Source: Proteobacteria bacterium UBA5122
GTDB lineage: Bacteria > Pseudomonadota > Gammaproteobacteria > Tenderiales > Tenderiaceae
Length of the DNA stretch: 64,000 bases
NCBI GenBank assembly: GCA_002415485.1
Contig: DHYU01000050.1
Coordinates: 21,472 to 85,471, forward strand
Reading direction: 5' to 3'
Positions within the stretch are counted from its first letter, which is position 1. The number at the start of each line of letters is the position of its first letter. A program made the translations under genes and the position numbers. The notes beneath the pieces were generated by a model. It did not search any database and was not told where the DNA came from. It was given only the letters and a program-made list of their open reading frames with translations. Below are positions 8,929-16,534 of this stretch, piece after piece.

Positions 8929-8962
8929 AAAAAACCCCGATCTTTCGACCGGGGTTTTGTTT
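8929..8962. terminator. Bidirectional intrinsic terminator
   Basis: AAAACCCCG pairs with CGGGGTTTT around a short loop, with an A-run on the left and TTTTGTTT on the right. It lies between the convergent kinase-fusion gene and cysH and touches the cysH stop codon, so it can serve both strands. Confidence 0.9.
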
Positions 8963-9659
8963 AGATATGCAAACCGCACTCTGACTTGGGCTTATCTACC
9001 CATCGACCACTGCGGTCATCACCGGGACGGGTACAGTGGGCACAGCCGATGGATGAATAACCCTGCGCCACCAGCGGGTGGAACGGCAGCGCGTGCTCCT
9101 TGATGTAGGCCTCGCGCTCTTCCTTGGTGACATCGATCAACGGATAGAATTTGATGATCTTGCCACGATATTCGAACACATCCAGCGTCGCACGGTGTTC
9201 GGTCTGCCAACGCATCAGCCCTGAAACCCAAACCCGATGCTGGGCCTTGATGCCTTGCAAAGGCTCAACCTTGTTGATGGAACAGCAGAAATCCGGATCA
9301 CTCTTCCAGGTTTCATCCTTGATGGTGAATGCGTGCTTCCAGTCCTCCGGGTGTACATCTTCCACATTAAGCTTATAGAGATTACTGAGGTCGACCTTGT
9401 ACTCCAGCGTCTCTTTGAAATGGAACCCGGTGTCGATGAAATGGACCTTCTGCTGTGGCGCGATGGTCGCGAATACGTGCAGCAGAAAGGCCGAGTTGGC
9501 AGCAAAAGAGGACGTCAGCATCACTTCGCTGACATCAAAGTCTTTGTACAGCTGGGTCACACGCTCTTCGACGGATAGATCACGGTAGCGGCGATTGAGA
9601 TCCTGCACCAGGGCTTCTACGTCAATTTCTGCGTTCATCTGTTCGGCTGTCGCACTCAT
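8961..9659 (-). CDS. cysH: Assimilatory (phospho)adenylylsulfate reductase, 4Fe-4S type
   Basis: Reduces activated sulfate to sulfite with thioredoxin/glutaredoxin electrons. The protein contains the adjacent Cys pair (DFCCSI) and the Cys-x-x-Cys (IGCAHCTRP) that ligate a 4Fe-4S cluster in enzymes accepting adenylylsulfate (APS), plus the C-terminal catalytic ECGLH. Enteric PAPS reductases lack the cluster cysteines, so APS is the likely substrate (EC 1.8.4.10). The ATG at 9659 is chosen over the one at 9680 because AGGAAGG lies four bases upstream of it; this gives 232 residues. It stands alone here, without other cys genes. Confidence 0.93.
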   Translation of the reverse strand: MSATAEQMNAEIDVEALVQDLNRRYRDLSVEERVTQLYKDFDVSEVMLTSSFAANSAFLLHVFATIAPQQKVHFIDTGFHFKETLEYKVDLSNLYKLNVEDVHPEDWKHAFTIKDETWKSDPDFCCSINKVEPLQGIKAQHRVWVSGLMRWQTEHRATLDVFEYRGKIIKFYPLIDVTKEEREAYIKEHALPFHPLVAQGYSSIGCAHCTRPGDDRSGRWVDKPKSECGLHI

Positions 9660-9730
9660 GGCGCCTTCCTGTAATTGCAAACGACAGCCCTAAAGACTGC
9701 CGTTGGGGTGACTCAAGATGGCAGCCAGTT

Positions 9731-9747
9731 TATACGCGAAACGTATA
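9731..9747. repeat. Inverted repeat upstream of cysH, possible operator
   Basis: TATACG and CGTATA separated by 5 bases, about 70-90 bases upstream of the cysH start and overlapping a plausible -10 element (GTATAA on the minus strand). The position fits a repressor or activator site. Which protein binds is unknown. Confidence 0.4.
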
Positions 9748-9837
9748 TCGAACAAGAATCTTTAGATTATTTTTTTATATATGGCTATATGAATTACATA
9801 TATAAATGCTAGGCGTATAAAACCCATGGGTTAAACA

Positions 9838-10932
9838 CTACTCCGCGTAATCGGCCAAGCGCAGCGGCCGACGACGCGCGCCCCAATCGCCCGGCTGCGC
9901 CATAAAAACCCCGGCACAGCGGGTGCCGCAATGGTCACACCGGCCGTGTTGATCCAAATGCCACTCAGACAAACGATACCAATCGCGACCAATCAAACTC
10001 TGGCCACAGCGATGGCAATAAGTGCTCTGCCCGATCAGGTCATGCACATTACCGGTGTAGACATAACGAACCCCGTTATTAAGTGCGATCTCCCGTGCAC
10101 GCGTCAGGGTTTCGATCGGGGTTGCGGGCACATTGCGCATCTTCCAGTCCGGGTGAAAGGCAGTAAAGTGCATCGGCACATCCGGCCCCAACTCATTCAC
10201 CACCCACTTGGTCATCGCCTGCAGCTCGGCATCGCTATCGTTATGGCCAGGGATCAACAAGGTCGTCAGCTCCAACCACACCTGGGTCTGGTGTTTGATA
10301 TAACGCAAGGTATCCAGCACCGGCTGCAGATGGGCACCGCAGAGTTTGAAATAGAACTCATCGGTGAAGGCCTTGAGATCGACATTGACCGCATCCATAT
10401 GCTCAAAGAAGCGTTGACGGGGCTCATCGCAGATATAACCTGCTGTGACCGCCACCGATTTGATGCCCAGCTCACGACAGGCCACGGCCGTGTCGACCGC
10501 ATATTCGAGAAAGATCACCGGGTCGTTGTAGGTATAGGCGACGCTGGCACAACCGCTGTCCTTGGCGGCCTTGGCGATCAGCGCGGGCGGCGCATGATCG
10601 GCAAGAATATCCATCTCGCGCGCCTTGCTCATGTCCCAGTTCTGACAAAACTTGCAGGCCAGGTTGCAGCCCGCCGTGCCAAACGACAACACCGGGCTAC
10701 CGGGCAGAAAATGGTTCAACGGTTTCTTTTCGATCGGATCGATGCAGTAGCCGCTGGAGCGGCCGTAGCTGGTCAACACGACGGCATTATTTTGGTTGGC
10801 GCGGATAAAACAAAGGCCCTGCTGGCCCTCATGCATCTTGCAGTAACGCGGACACAGATCACACTGCACGCGGCCGTCATCCAGTCGATGCCAGTACTGC
10901 GTCTGCACCACGGTGTTTGATTGGTCGCTCAT
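9838..10932 (-). CDS. AmmeMemoRadiSam system radical SAM enzyme
   Basis: Radical SAM protein of the family regularly found with Memo- and AMMECR1-like proteins; its reaction is not known. The SAM cluster motif is CNLACKFCQNWD (Cys-x3-Cys-x2-Cys). The N-terminus has additional cysteines (CDLCPRYC, then GLC), and the C-terminus carries a Cys-rich, zinc-ribbon-like end (CHRCG ... CDHCGTRC). The frame runs to 11022, which would overlap the divergent gene. The ATG at 10932, preceded by GAGG, gives 364 residues starting MSDQSNTV and is preferred. It is divergent from the Memo and AMMECR1 genes, so all three partners are together. Confidence 0.92.
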   Translation of the reverse strand: MSDQSNTVVQTQYWHRLDDGRVQCDLCPRYCKMHEGQQGLCFIRANQNNAVVLTSYGRSSGYCIDPIEKKPLNHFLPGSPVLSFGTAGCNLACKFCQNWDMSKAREMDILADHAPPALIAKAAKDSGCASVAYTYNDPVIFLEYAVDTAVACRELGIKSVAVTAGYICDEPRQRFFEHMDAVNVDLKAFTDEFYFKLCGAHLQPVLDTLRYIKHQTQVWLELTTLLIPGHNDSDAELQAMTKWVVNELGPDVPMHFTAFHPDWKMRNVPATPIETLTRAREIALNNGVRYVYTGNVHDLIGQSTYCHRCGQSLIGRDWYRLSEWHLDQHGRCDHCGTRCAGVFMAQPGDWGARRRPLRLADYAE

Positions 10933-11020
10933 CCCCGGCCTCGACTGTCTGTCTAATAACCCTATACTTAATATATAGTCAGACCTTGCACCAAAACCAA
11001 GCACAGGATACGCCGCGCCC

Positions 11021-11803
11021 ATGGAGATGACCCGCCCCGCCGCCGTTGCCGGAATCTTTTATCCCACCACTGCCGATGCGCTGGCGGTGGATGTACAAAG
11101 TTTCCTCAAAGGCACACCACTGGCGGCGGCGCCCAAGGCGGTGATCGCCCCTCATGCCGGGTATATCTATTCAGGCCCGGTGGCGGGCCGGGGCTATCAC
11201 ACCTTGATCCCGGCCGCAGGCGTGATCACACGCGTCATTCTGTTAGGCCCATCGCATCGAGTGCCATTACTCGGCCTGGCGGCCAGCAGCGCCGACTACT
11301 TTGAAACACCGCTCGGCAAGGTCCGGCTCGATCGGCAGACCACCAGCCTGGCCCTGTCGCTGCCACAAGTGGCCCTGCTGGACCAGGCCCACGCACTGGA
11401 ACACAGCCTTGAGGTCCAACTACCCTTCCTGCAAACGGTGTTGAGAGACTTCCAGTTGTTGCCGCTGGTGGTTGGTGATGCCACTGCGGATGAGGTGGCC
11501 GAAGTGCTCGACCTGTTATGGGGCGGCGATGAAACGCTGATCGTCGTCAGCTCGGACCTGAGTCATTACCACGATTACCAAACCGCACAGCAGATGGACA
11601 GGCGCACCAGCGATGCGATCGAACAGCTCAATATCGGTCAAATCGGCCCCAACGACGCCTGCGGCTGCCGCGCAATCAACGGCCTTTTGTTACAGGCGAA
11701 ACGCCTGGGCCTGCACTGCAAAACCATCGCTCTCGCCAACTCGGGCGATACCGCAGGCTCACAGGCACAGGTTGTCGGGTATGGTGCTTATGTCTTCCTC
11801 TGA
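11021..11803 (+). CDS. AmmeMemoRadiSam system protein B (Memo family)
   Basis: A 260-residue Memo-family protein, structurally related to class III extradiol dioxygenases in known members; bacterial role unknown. Conserved metal-site-like residues are present: His45 in PHAGYIYSG, His79 in GPSH, His182 in SSDLSHYHD and Cys214/Cys216 in DACGC. HSLEVQLPFLQ is also typical. A second in-frame ATG is at 11027. It overlaps the start of the AMMECR1-like gene, suggesting translational coupling, and is divergent from the radical SAM partner with an 88-base shared promoter region. Confidence 0.93.
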   Translation: MEMTRPAAVAGIFYPTTADALAVDVQSFLKGTPLAAAPKAVIAPHAGYIYSGPVAGRGYHTLIPAAGVITRVILLGPSHRVPLLGLAASSADYFETPLGKVRLDRQTTSLALSLPQVALLDQAHALEHSLEVQLPFLQTVLRDFQLLPLVVGDATADEVAEVLDLLWGGDETLIVVSSDLSHYHDYQTAQQMDRRTSDAIEQLNIGQIGPNDACGCRAINGLLLQAKRLGLHCKTIALANSGDTAGSQAQVVGYGAYVFL

Positions 11804-12374
11804 TACCCACACCATGCGCTTGAATCCAGAACAGCGACAACAACTGTTGGCCTTGGCACGGGAGAGCATCCGTCACGCGCTGCAACATGATGCCCCACTC
11901 CGACCTGCGCTGGCAGACTACCCGCCGCCGCTGACCGAACCTGCAGCGAGCTTTGTCACGCTCAACCTCAATCAGCAACTGCGCGGCTGCATCGGCACAC
12001 TCAGCGCCTACCAGCCTCTCGTCATCGATGTCGCCACCAACGCCTACAACGCGGCCATGCGTGATCCACGCTTCCCATCGCTCACGGCGGAGGAACTAGC
12101 GCAGGTCAAGATTCACATATCCGTACTGAGCACACCGGCACCACTGTTTGTCGATTCTGAAGAGGATCTGCTGGCCAGGCTGCGACCTGGCATTGATGGA
12201 TTGATCATCCGCGATGGGGTATATCACGCAACGTTTTTACCGTCGGTGTGGCAATCCCTGCCGACTGCGGCAGACTTTGTCTCGCACCTGAAACACAAGG
12301 CCGGATTGCCAGCACACTATTGGTCCGACACTTTGGAAATCGAAACCTACCAAAGCGAGTCCTTCGGCGATTAA
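11790..12374 (+). CDS. AmmeMemoRadiSam system protein A (AMMECR1 domain)
   Basis: AMMECR1-domain protein, function unknown, the third member of the module. It contains the family hallmark LRGCIG, followed by LSAYQPL, and a DPRFPSL segment. The frame is open from 11613, but the upstream part is a shadow of the Memo gene. Starts at 11781, 11790 and 11814 are possible; 11790 (MSSSDTHTMRL) is chosen, giving 194 residues and a 14-base overlap with the Memo gene. The precise start is uncertain. It ends 7 bases before the convergent pentapeptide-repeat gene, with no terminator visible between them. Confidence 0.9.
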   Translation: MSSSDTHTMRLNPEQRQQLLALARESIRHALQHDAPLRPALADYPPPLTEPAASFVTLNLNQQLRGCIGTLSAYQPLVIDVATNAYNAAMRDPRFPSLTAEELAQVKIHISVLSTPAPLFVDSEEDLLARLRPGIDGLIIRDGVYHATFLPSVWQSLPTAADFVSHLKHKAGLPAHYWSDTLEIETYQSESFGD

Positions 12375-12381
12375 AGGATGA

Positions 12382-13317
12382 TTACCGAACACCCGGCGCA
12401 ATCAAGCTCCGCGCCGTCCCCGCCACCGGGATACATTCACCGACTGAGGCTGGGCCACACACCGAGCCATCCCACCAGATCGTCTTCGACAACTTGGCAC
12501 CATCGAGGCGCGCCTTCAACAGGTTTGCCCCGCGCAGATCGGCATGAGACAGATCGGCATTGCGCAGATCGGCATGCGCCAGCGAGGCCTGTCGAAAATC
12601 GACCCCCACCAACGATGCATTACTCAAATCAGAGCCCGACAAATCCGCCAGACTCAAATTACTGTACGCCAGATTGATATCACGCAAATCGCCACCGGCC
12701 AGATTTGCTGCGGTCAGATTGGCATTACGGACGCTGGCCGCCGACAAACTCGCCCGCCCCACGCTGAGCCCGGGCATCTGACAATTGTCCCAATTCACGC
12801 CCGCTGTTGGGGGGGCCTCACAATCGCTGTCGCCTGCACCATTGTCGCTCGGCGTCAACCAAATCGCCGCTGCCACCATCCCCGTCAACAGAACCATCAT
12901 TACCACCAACGGCCACTTGGACTGGCGTTCAGTCTTCATCAGTTTTTGCAGCCGCTCAGTCCGCGCCACCCGCTCTTCGATATCCTCGACCGACTCCTCC
13001 TGCCGACGATCACCTTCGCGCTGCTCAGCGGCAGTCGTCTTTTCCCGGCTGCGCCGGTCACGCGCCAGGCGCTCATCTGCAGCACGTCGCGCAGCCTCCA
13101 ATCGAGCCTGCGCCTCAGGATCGGTCATATCAGCCTTCATCACCTCAGGCACCAATGCCTCCACGTCACCCAACGCAAGCCACTCCACCTTATCAAGACT
13201 GACCAAGGCAGTGGGTTTTAAGCGACCTATCAATAATGCCTGTGAGATCGCCTTGGCTGGAAAAGGGCCAAGGATATCGTCGCCGCGCTTGGTGTACCAA
13301 AGTGTGTGTTCAGTCAT
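12382..13317 (-). CDS. Membrane protein with GYF_2-like domain, coiled coil and pentapeptide repeats
   Basis: A 311-residue protein with a modular layout. Residues 5-50 match a GYF_2/DUF4339-like domain (LWYTKRGDDILGPFP). Residues 65-130 are very charged and coiled-coil-like. Residues 135-154 form one membrane segment (WPLVVMMVLLTGMVAAAIWL). About residues 181-278 are tandem pentapeptide repeats of the A(D/N)Lxx type, forming a right-handed beta-helix in known members. Four cysteines (166, 179, 287, 294) flank the repeats. With a cytoplasmic N-terminus the helix would be periplasmic, where they could form disulfides. A sigma-28-like promoter lies upstream, suggesting membership of the flagellar regulon. 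Function unknown. Confidence 0.85.
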   Translation of the reverse strand: MTEHTLWYTKRGDDILGPFPAKAISQALLIGRLKPTALVSLDKVEWLALGDVEALVPEVMKADMTDPEAQARLEAARRAADERLARDRRSREKTTAAEQREGDRRQEESVEDIEERVARTERLQKLMKTERQSKWPLVVMMVLLTGMVAAAIWLTPSDNGAGDSDCEAPPTAGVNWDNCQMPGLSVGRASLSAASVRNANLTAANLAGGDLRDINLAYSNLSLADLSGSDLSNASLVGVDFRQASLAHADLRNADLSHADLRGANLLKARLDGAKLSKTIWWDGSVCGPASVGECIPVAGTARSLIAPGVR

Positions 13318-13384
13318 CCCGATTCTGCCGCTCCATCACCGAACCTTAAGTTTACATTGCTCTAGGCAAAGGCCAATATACTTT

Positions 13385-13411
13385 ACATCGGCTATTTAAG
13401 CGCTTGATTTA
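13385..13411 (-). promoter_or_regulatory. Sigma-28 (FliA) promoter upstream of the pentapeptide-repeat gene
   Basis: On the minus strand: TAAA, 15 bases, GCCGATGT, against the FliA consensus TAAA-N15-GCCGATAA. It lies about 68 bases upstream of the ATG at 13317. The spacer contains the palindrome AAGCGCTT. Confidence 0.7.
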
Positions 13412-13499
13412 AATAATGCATTACACCTTATCCACCTCAACCTGGAGCCATCTCAAGTTTGCCGCCATTTCAGCGTCACAAAAAAGATGAAAACATACT

Positions 13500-13526
13500 T
13501 ACCGTCACCAATCACAACGCCGATAG
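13500..13526 (+). promoter_or_regulatory. Possible sigma-28 promoter of the fliK-like/flhB-like pair
   Basis: TACC, 15 bases, GCCGATAG. The -10 matches 7 of 8 FliA positions; the -35 is imperfect. It is 55 bases upstream of the ATG at 13582 in the correct orientation. Confidence 0.5.
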
Positions 13527-13581
13527 GTTGTATATATGACTCCATACAGACGACTGACGGGATAATTCAACGAGATCACTG

Positions 13582-14964
13582 ATGGAAATTAATGGCCCAC
13601 AACTGCCACCACAACTCACGCAAACCAGCAGTGTTGACCTGGTGAACTGGCGTAACGGCCAGTTATTACAGGCACTGGTGATACGTGCTGCCACTTACAA
13701 TCAGCAAGCACTGCTACAGATCGGCCGCCAGCAATTTGAGACTCAAACGACCGCCCCCCTGCAAACAGGACAGCGTTTAACAGTCGAAGTCATCAAGGCC
13801 GACACCACGCCTCCCCTGCTAAAACTCCACACCCCGATCCAAGCACCGGACCAGACCATCAGCAATCAGCTCAAGATCACGTTGCCCCGGCAACTACCGA
13901 TGCCACCGCTCATCAACAATCTCAACTGGCTGCAACAAACACCGCCCCAGGCCATCGCCCACATACTCCCCAGCACCGTCATAGATGCCCTGAAGACGCT
14001 GCGACAACAGCTACCCAATCGCGAGCACATCGCCACTGCCGCTGGATTAAAAGACGCACTCAAAAACTCAGGGCTATTTTTGGAACAAAAATTGGTACAA
14101 AGCGCCCGCCCTGCGCCCACTCCTGGCAGCGCCTCGACCACAACCAATACCAGCCAAATGCTCAATGGCGATCTCAAAACCCAACTGACACGTCTACTGA
14201 CGAGCACACAACAAGAGATCAGTCGCATCGAAAACAAACCCCAGGGTAATGAGCGTTCCCTCAATGCGTTGCAGGCGCGACTGGCCACCTTGCGTCAACT
14301 GGGCAGTTTATTACAAAGACCACCTGCCACCACGGTCCGTCCATTATCCGTCCATGCCTTGACGCCACTGTTCAGCTCAGGCCCACCACTGCTACCGGAC
14401 ATCAACGACAATAAACAGACACAACTGCGCGGCCCCGCTTCTCGCGGAACAGCTAGCCCGATAGCGACCCTCGCCTTTCAGGCCAGTGTTTTGATGATTT
14501 TGAAGGAACTCGCCCGACAAACCGAAGGCGCCTTGGCGCGTGTTCGATTGAATCAATTGAATGCACTGCCCACCCAGGAGCAACCCAACCCACCGTTGTT
14601 ATTCGAAGTACCCATACGACACAATGAGACGATTCGTCCGATATCATTGCGCGTGGAGGAAGAACAGCGGCAACAAACTGGGGAAGAGGAACATCACCAA
14701 CGTCACACGGTACATCTATCACTCGACCTCGAAAATCTCGGCCCATTGCACGCCCGTGTCTCGTTAATCAATGAAAAGATTCTAGTGACCATGTGGGCCG
14801 AACGTACCGAGACACTCACCATAATTTCTAAACATCTACACGAACTACACCAGCGCCTGCGTGAAGCAGGGATTCAACTGGACCCGATACAGTGTCTACA
14901 AGGCACACCACCCGAAACGACCGGAAAAACCACGCAACGACTGACACTCAACGAAAAAGCATGA
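13582..14964 (+). CDS. FliK-like flagellar hook-length control domain protein
   Basis: A 460-residue protein, Gln/Pro/Thr-rich and low in defined structure for most of its length. Its C-terminal domain (about residues 345-435) resembles the FliK C-terminal (Flg_hook) domain: LDLENLGPLHARVSL, then VTMWAER and a heptad-rich helix ending LREAGI. This domain in FliK contacts FlhB to switch export specificity. It is a paralogue, because a second fliK at 35573-36886 occupies the canonical place before fliL. Its last base overlaps the next gene (ATGA), coupling it to a free-standing FlhB-type domain. It may be a regulator of type III export, but this is inference. Confidence 0.82.
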   Translation: MEINGPQLPPQLTQTSSVDLVNWRNGQLLQALVIRAATYNQQALLQIGRQQFETQTTAPLQTGQRLTVEVIKADTTPPLLKLHTPIQAPDQTISNQLKITLPRQLPMPPLINNLNWLQQTPPQAIAHILPSTVIDALKTLRQQLPNREHIATAAGLKDALKNSGLFLEQKLVQSARPAPTPGSASTTTNTSQMLNGDLKTQLTRLLTSTQQEISRIENKPQGNERSLNALQARLATLRQLGSLLQRPPATTVRPLSVHALTPLFSSGPPLLPDINDNKQTQLRGPASRGTASPIATLAFQASVLMILKELARQTEGALARVRLNQLNALPTQEQPNPPLLFEVPIRHNETIRPISLRVEEEQRQQTGEEEHHQRHTVHLSLDLENLGPLHARVSLINEKILVTMWAERTETLTIISKHLHELHQRLREAGIQLDPIQCLQGTPPETTGKTTQRLTLNEKA

Positions 14965-15251
14965 AACATACACATGACAAACCGAAAAAGGCCGTTGCTC
15001 TGGAATGGGACGGGTTCACCGCACCCAAGGTGACTGCAAAAGGAAGTGGTGAGCTGGCGGAACAGATCCTGGCGATTGCGCGAGCACACGATATTCCGCT
15101 GCAAGAAAATACGCCTCTCGTGGAACTGTTATCACAGCTGGACCTGGGCGATGAGATTCCGGAGACATTGTACGTCGCCGTTGCACAAATCATTGCCTTC
15201 GCTTACTACCTATCTGAGCGCTATTCAGTGATGAAAGATACAGAAGCGTAA
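14961..15251 (+). CDS. Free-standing FlhB C-terminal domain protein (FhlB/FlhX-like)
   Basis: A 96-residue protein that aligns with the part of FlhB that follows its self-cleavage site. AVALEWDGFTAPKVTAKGSG matches AVAIKYDQDKMRAPIVVAKG of the FlhB encoded at 29859-31031, and IPETLYVAVAQIIAFAYYL matches IPEGLYLAVAQVLAFVFHL. It lacks the Asn-Pro-Thr-His motif and all membrane segments. The ATG overlaps the stop of the FliK-like gene (ATGA), so the pair is translationally coupled. In other bacteria such domains can replace or modulate the FlhB C-terminal fragment in export switching; that role here is inference. Confidence 0.88.
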   Translation: MKHTHDKPKKAVALEWDGFTAPKVTAKGSGELAEQILAIARAHDIPLQENTPLVELLSQLDLGDEIPETLYVAVAQIIAFAYYLSERYSVMKDTEA

Positions 15252-15269
15252 GTTACAACGACGGGGCGT

Positions 15270-15653
15270 TTAGCTACTCACTCCATGCAAACGTTGCAAC
15301 AATTCTGCCTCTTCACGCGTCAACCCACAGCGCTGCATGATTTCATCAATCCCTGCTCCTTCGCGCAGTAATTCAATGGCCTGACTGTAATGCTGACCTG
15401 AGACATCGTGCTCATCGAGTTTTTCCTGCCGGTCAGACAGATTGTGCATACGCTTTTCAATCCGAGCCAAATGGCCGCCAACGCCAGCAGCACCTGCATA
15501 CAAGGCCTTTACATCCTGCTCAACTGCGGCCAAACGCGATGTTTGTTCTGCTAACTGCTGCTGAGCAATCTGCAACTTACGACCAAGCAATATCACCAAT
15601 CCCAGCGCAATGCTGGCCAATACCACGGCGACTATAGAAATAACACTATCCAT
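15270..15653 (-). CDS. DUF2802 domain membrane-anchored protein
   Basis: A 127-residue protein with an N-terminal membrane anchor (about residues 4-25), a coiled-coil stretch (KLQIAQQQLAEQTSRLAAVE) and a C-terminal helical DUF2802-like domain (GAGIDEIMQRCGLTREEAEL), which looks like a small helix-turn-helix-type bundle. Proteins of this family commonly sit next to cheW at the end of polar flagellar chemotaxis operons. Function unknown. It is the last gene of the long minus-strand run and converges with the flhB-like gene. Confidence 0.8.
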   Translation of the reverse strand: MDSVISIVAVVLASIALGLVILLGRKLQIAQQQLAEQTSRLAAVEQDVKALYAGAAGVGGHLARIEKRMHNLSDRQEKLDEHDVSGQHYSQAIELLREGAGIDEIMQRCGLTREEAELLQRLHGVSS

Positions 15654-15670
15654 TCGCTAGAACCCCGACA

Positions 15671-15862
15671 TCACACATATTCATCAATGCGCGGATGACC
15701 ACCGTCATCTTTCTTTTTATCTTCATCTTTGGCCGTTTGCTCGCGAAAGGGACGGTTTCGTCGACGACGCTCACCTTCAGACTCCTCTTCAGATTCTATA
15801 CGACGGCCTGGGCGTTGCGGCCAGATCGGCGGCAACGGGCCGTTGATATCGAAATCCGCCAT
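15671..15862 (-). CDS. Small charged hypothetical protein
   Basis: A 63-residue protein starting MADFDINGPLPPIWPQRP. The ATG at 15862 is chosen because GAGGGG lies about 7 bases upstream; earlier in-frame codons to 15934 have no such site. The middle and C-terminal parts are highly charged (Glu, Arg, Lys, Asp) and probably disordered. It lies between cheW and the DUF2802 gene in the same orientation, a position where similar small proteins occur in related genomes (from memory). I cannot assign a function. Confidence 0.65.
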   Translation of the reverse strand: MADFDINGPLPPIWPQRPGRRIESEEESEGERRRRNRPFREQTAKDEDKKKDDGGHPRIDEYV

Positions 15863-15982
15863 GTTGCACCCCTCTTTTGTTTCCATTGCAAAAGAGCATA
15901 CAACATTTGACGAATTATTATAGAGCTCAAACAAACAGGGGCGCCTGACGGCGCCCCCGAAGAGGATAACAATGAGTCGCGA

Positions 15983-16459
15983 TTAAAGGGCAGAAAACTC
16001 TTGCCACTCTTCCTCGGTCAGTAATTTATCAAGATCCACCAGGATCAGTAGCCCCTCGTCCCGGTTGGCAACCCCTTGGATATAACGCGAGCTTTCTTCA
16101 TTGCCGACATTGGGTGCCTGATCGATCTCGGACTGCTTGAGGTAGACGACCTCGGCGACACTGTCGACCAAAATCCCCACTACCTGTTCACCGGCCTCAA
16201 TGATCACGATACGGGTCGCATCATCTGCCTCTTTCTCACACAGACGGAAACGACGCCGCGTATCCATCACGGTGACAACATTACCACGTAGATTAATGAT
16301 CCCCAGCACATAATCAGGCGCCCCGGGGACAGGTGCAATCTCCGTCATGCGCAGTACCTCTTGTACTTGCATAACATTCACACCATAGGTTTCATCCGCC
16401 AACCGAAAAGTCACCCACTGGGTCACCGGATTATTTTCAACATTTTCCTTTTGTTTCAT
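15983..16459 (-). CDS. cheW: Chemotaxis coupling protein CheW (main system)
   Basis: Adaptor linking chemoreceptors to CheA in the membrane arrays. The 158 residues form a CheW domain with the characteristic VLGIINLRGNVVTVMDTRRR and VGILVDSVAEV. The ATG at 16459 is preferred over 16480 because GGGAG stands seven bases upstream of it. It follows the parC-parP pair, the usual end of the polar-flagellate cheYZAB-motCD-parCP-cheW operon. Confidence 0.95.
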   Translation of the reverse strand: MKQKENVENNPVTQWVTFRLADETYGVNVMQVQEVLRMTEIAPVPGAPDYVLGIINLRGNVVTVMDTRRRFRLCEKEADDATRIVIIEAGEQVVGILVDSVAEVVYLKQSEIDQAPNVGNEESSRYIQGVANRDEGLLILVDLDKLLTEEEWQEFSAL

Positions 16460-16534
16460 TGTTAGCTCCCGCAACGCCAACCGCGCCTTTTTACCACCAC
16501 GCCGACTGGTTTATCATCCTAAAAGTAATCCGTG

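Noticed and set aside
9776..9804. TATATATG ... CATATATA palindrome between cysH and the radical SAM gene as a terminator
   Set aside because: On the minus strand it is followed by A, not T, and the AT-only stem is weak; chance in AT-rich DNA is likely.
9931..10920. Long plus-strand open frame opposite the radical SAM gene
   Set aside because: Antisense shadow; the radical SAM frame has clear cluster motifs and context.
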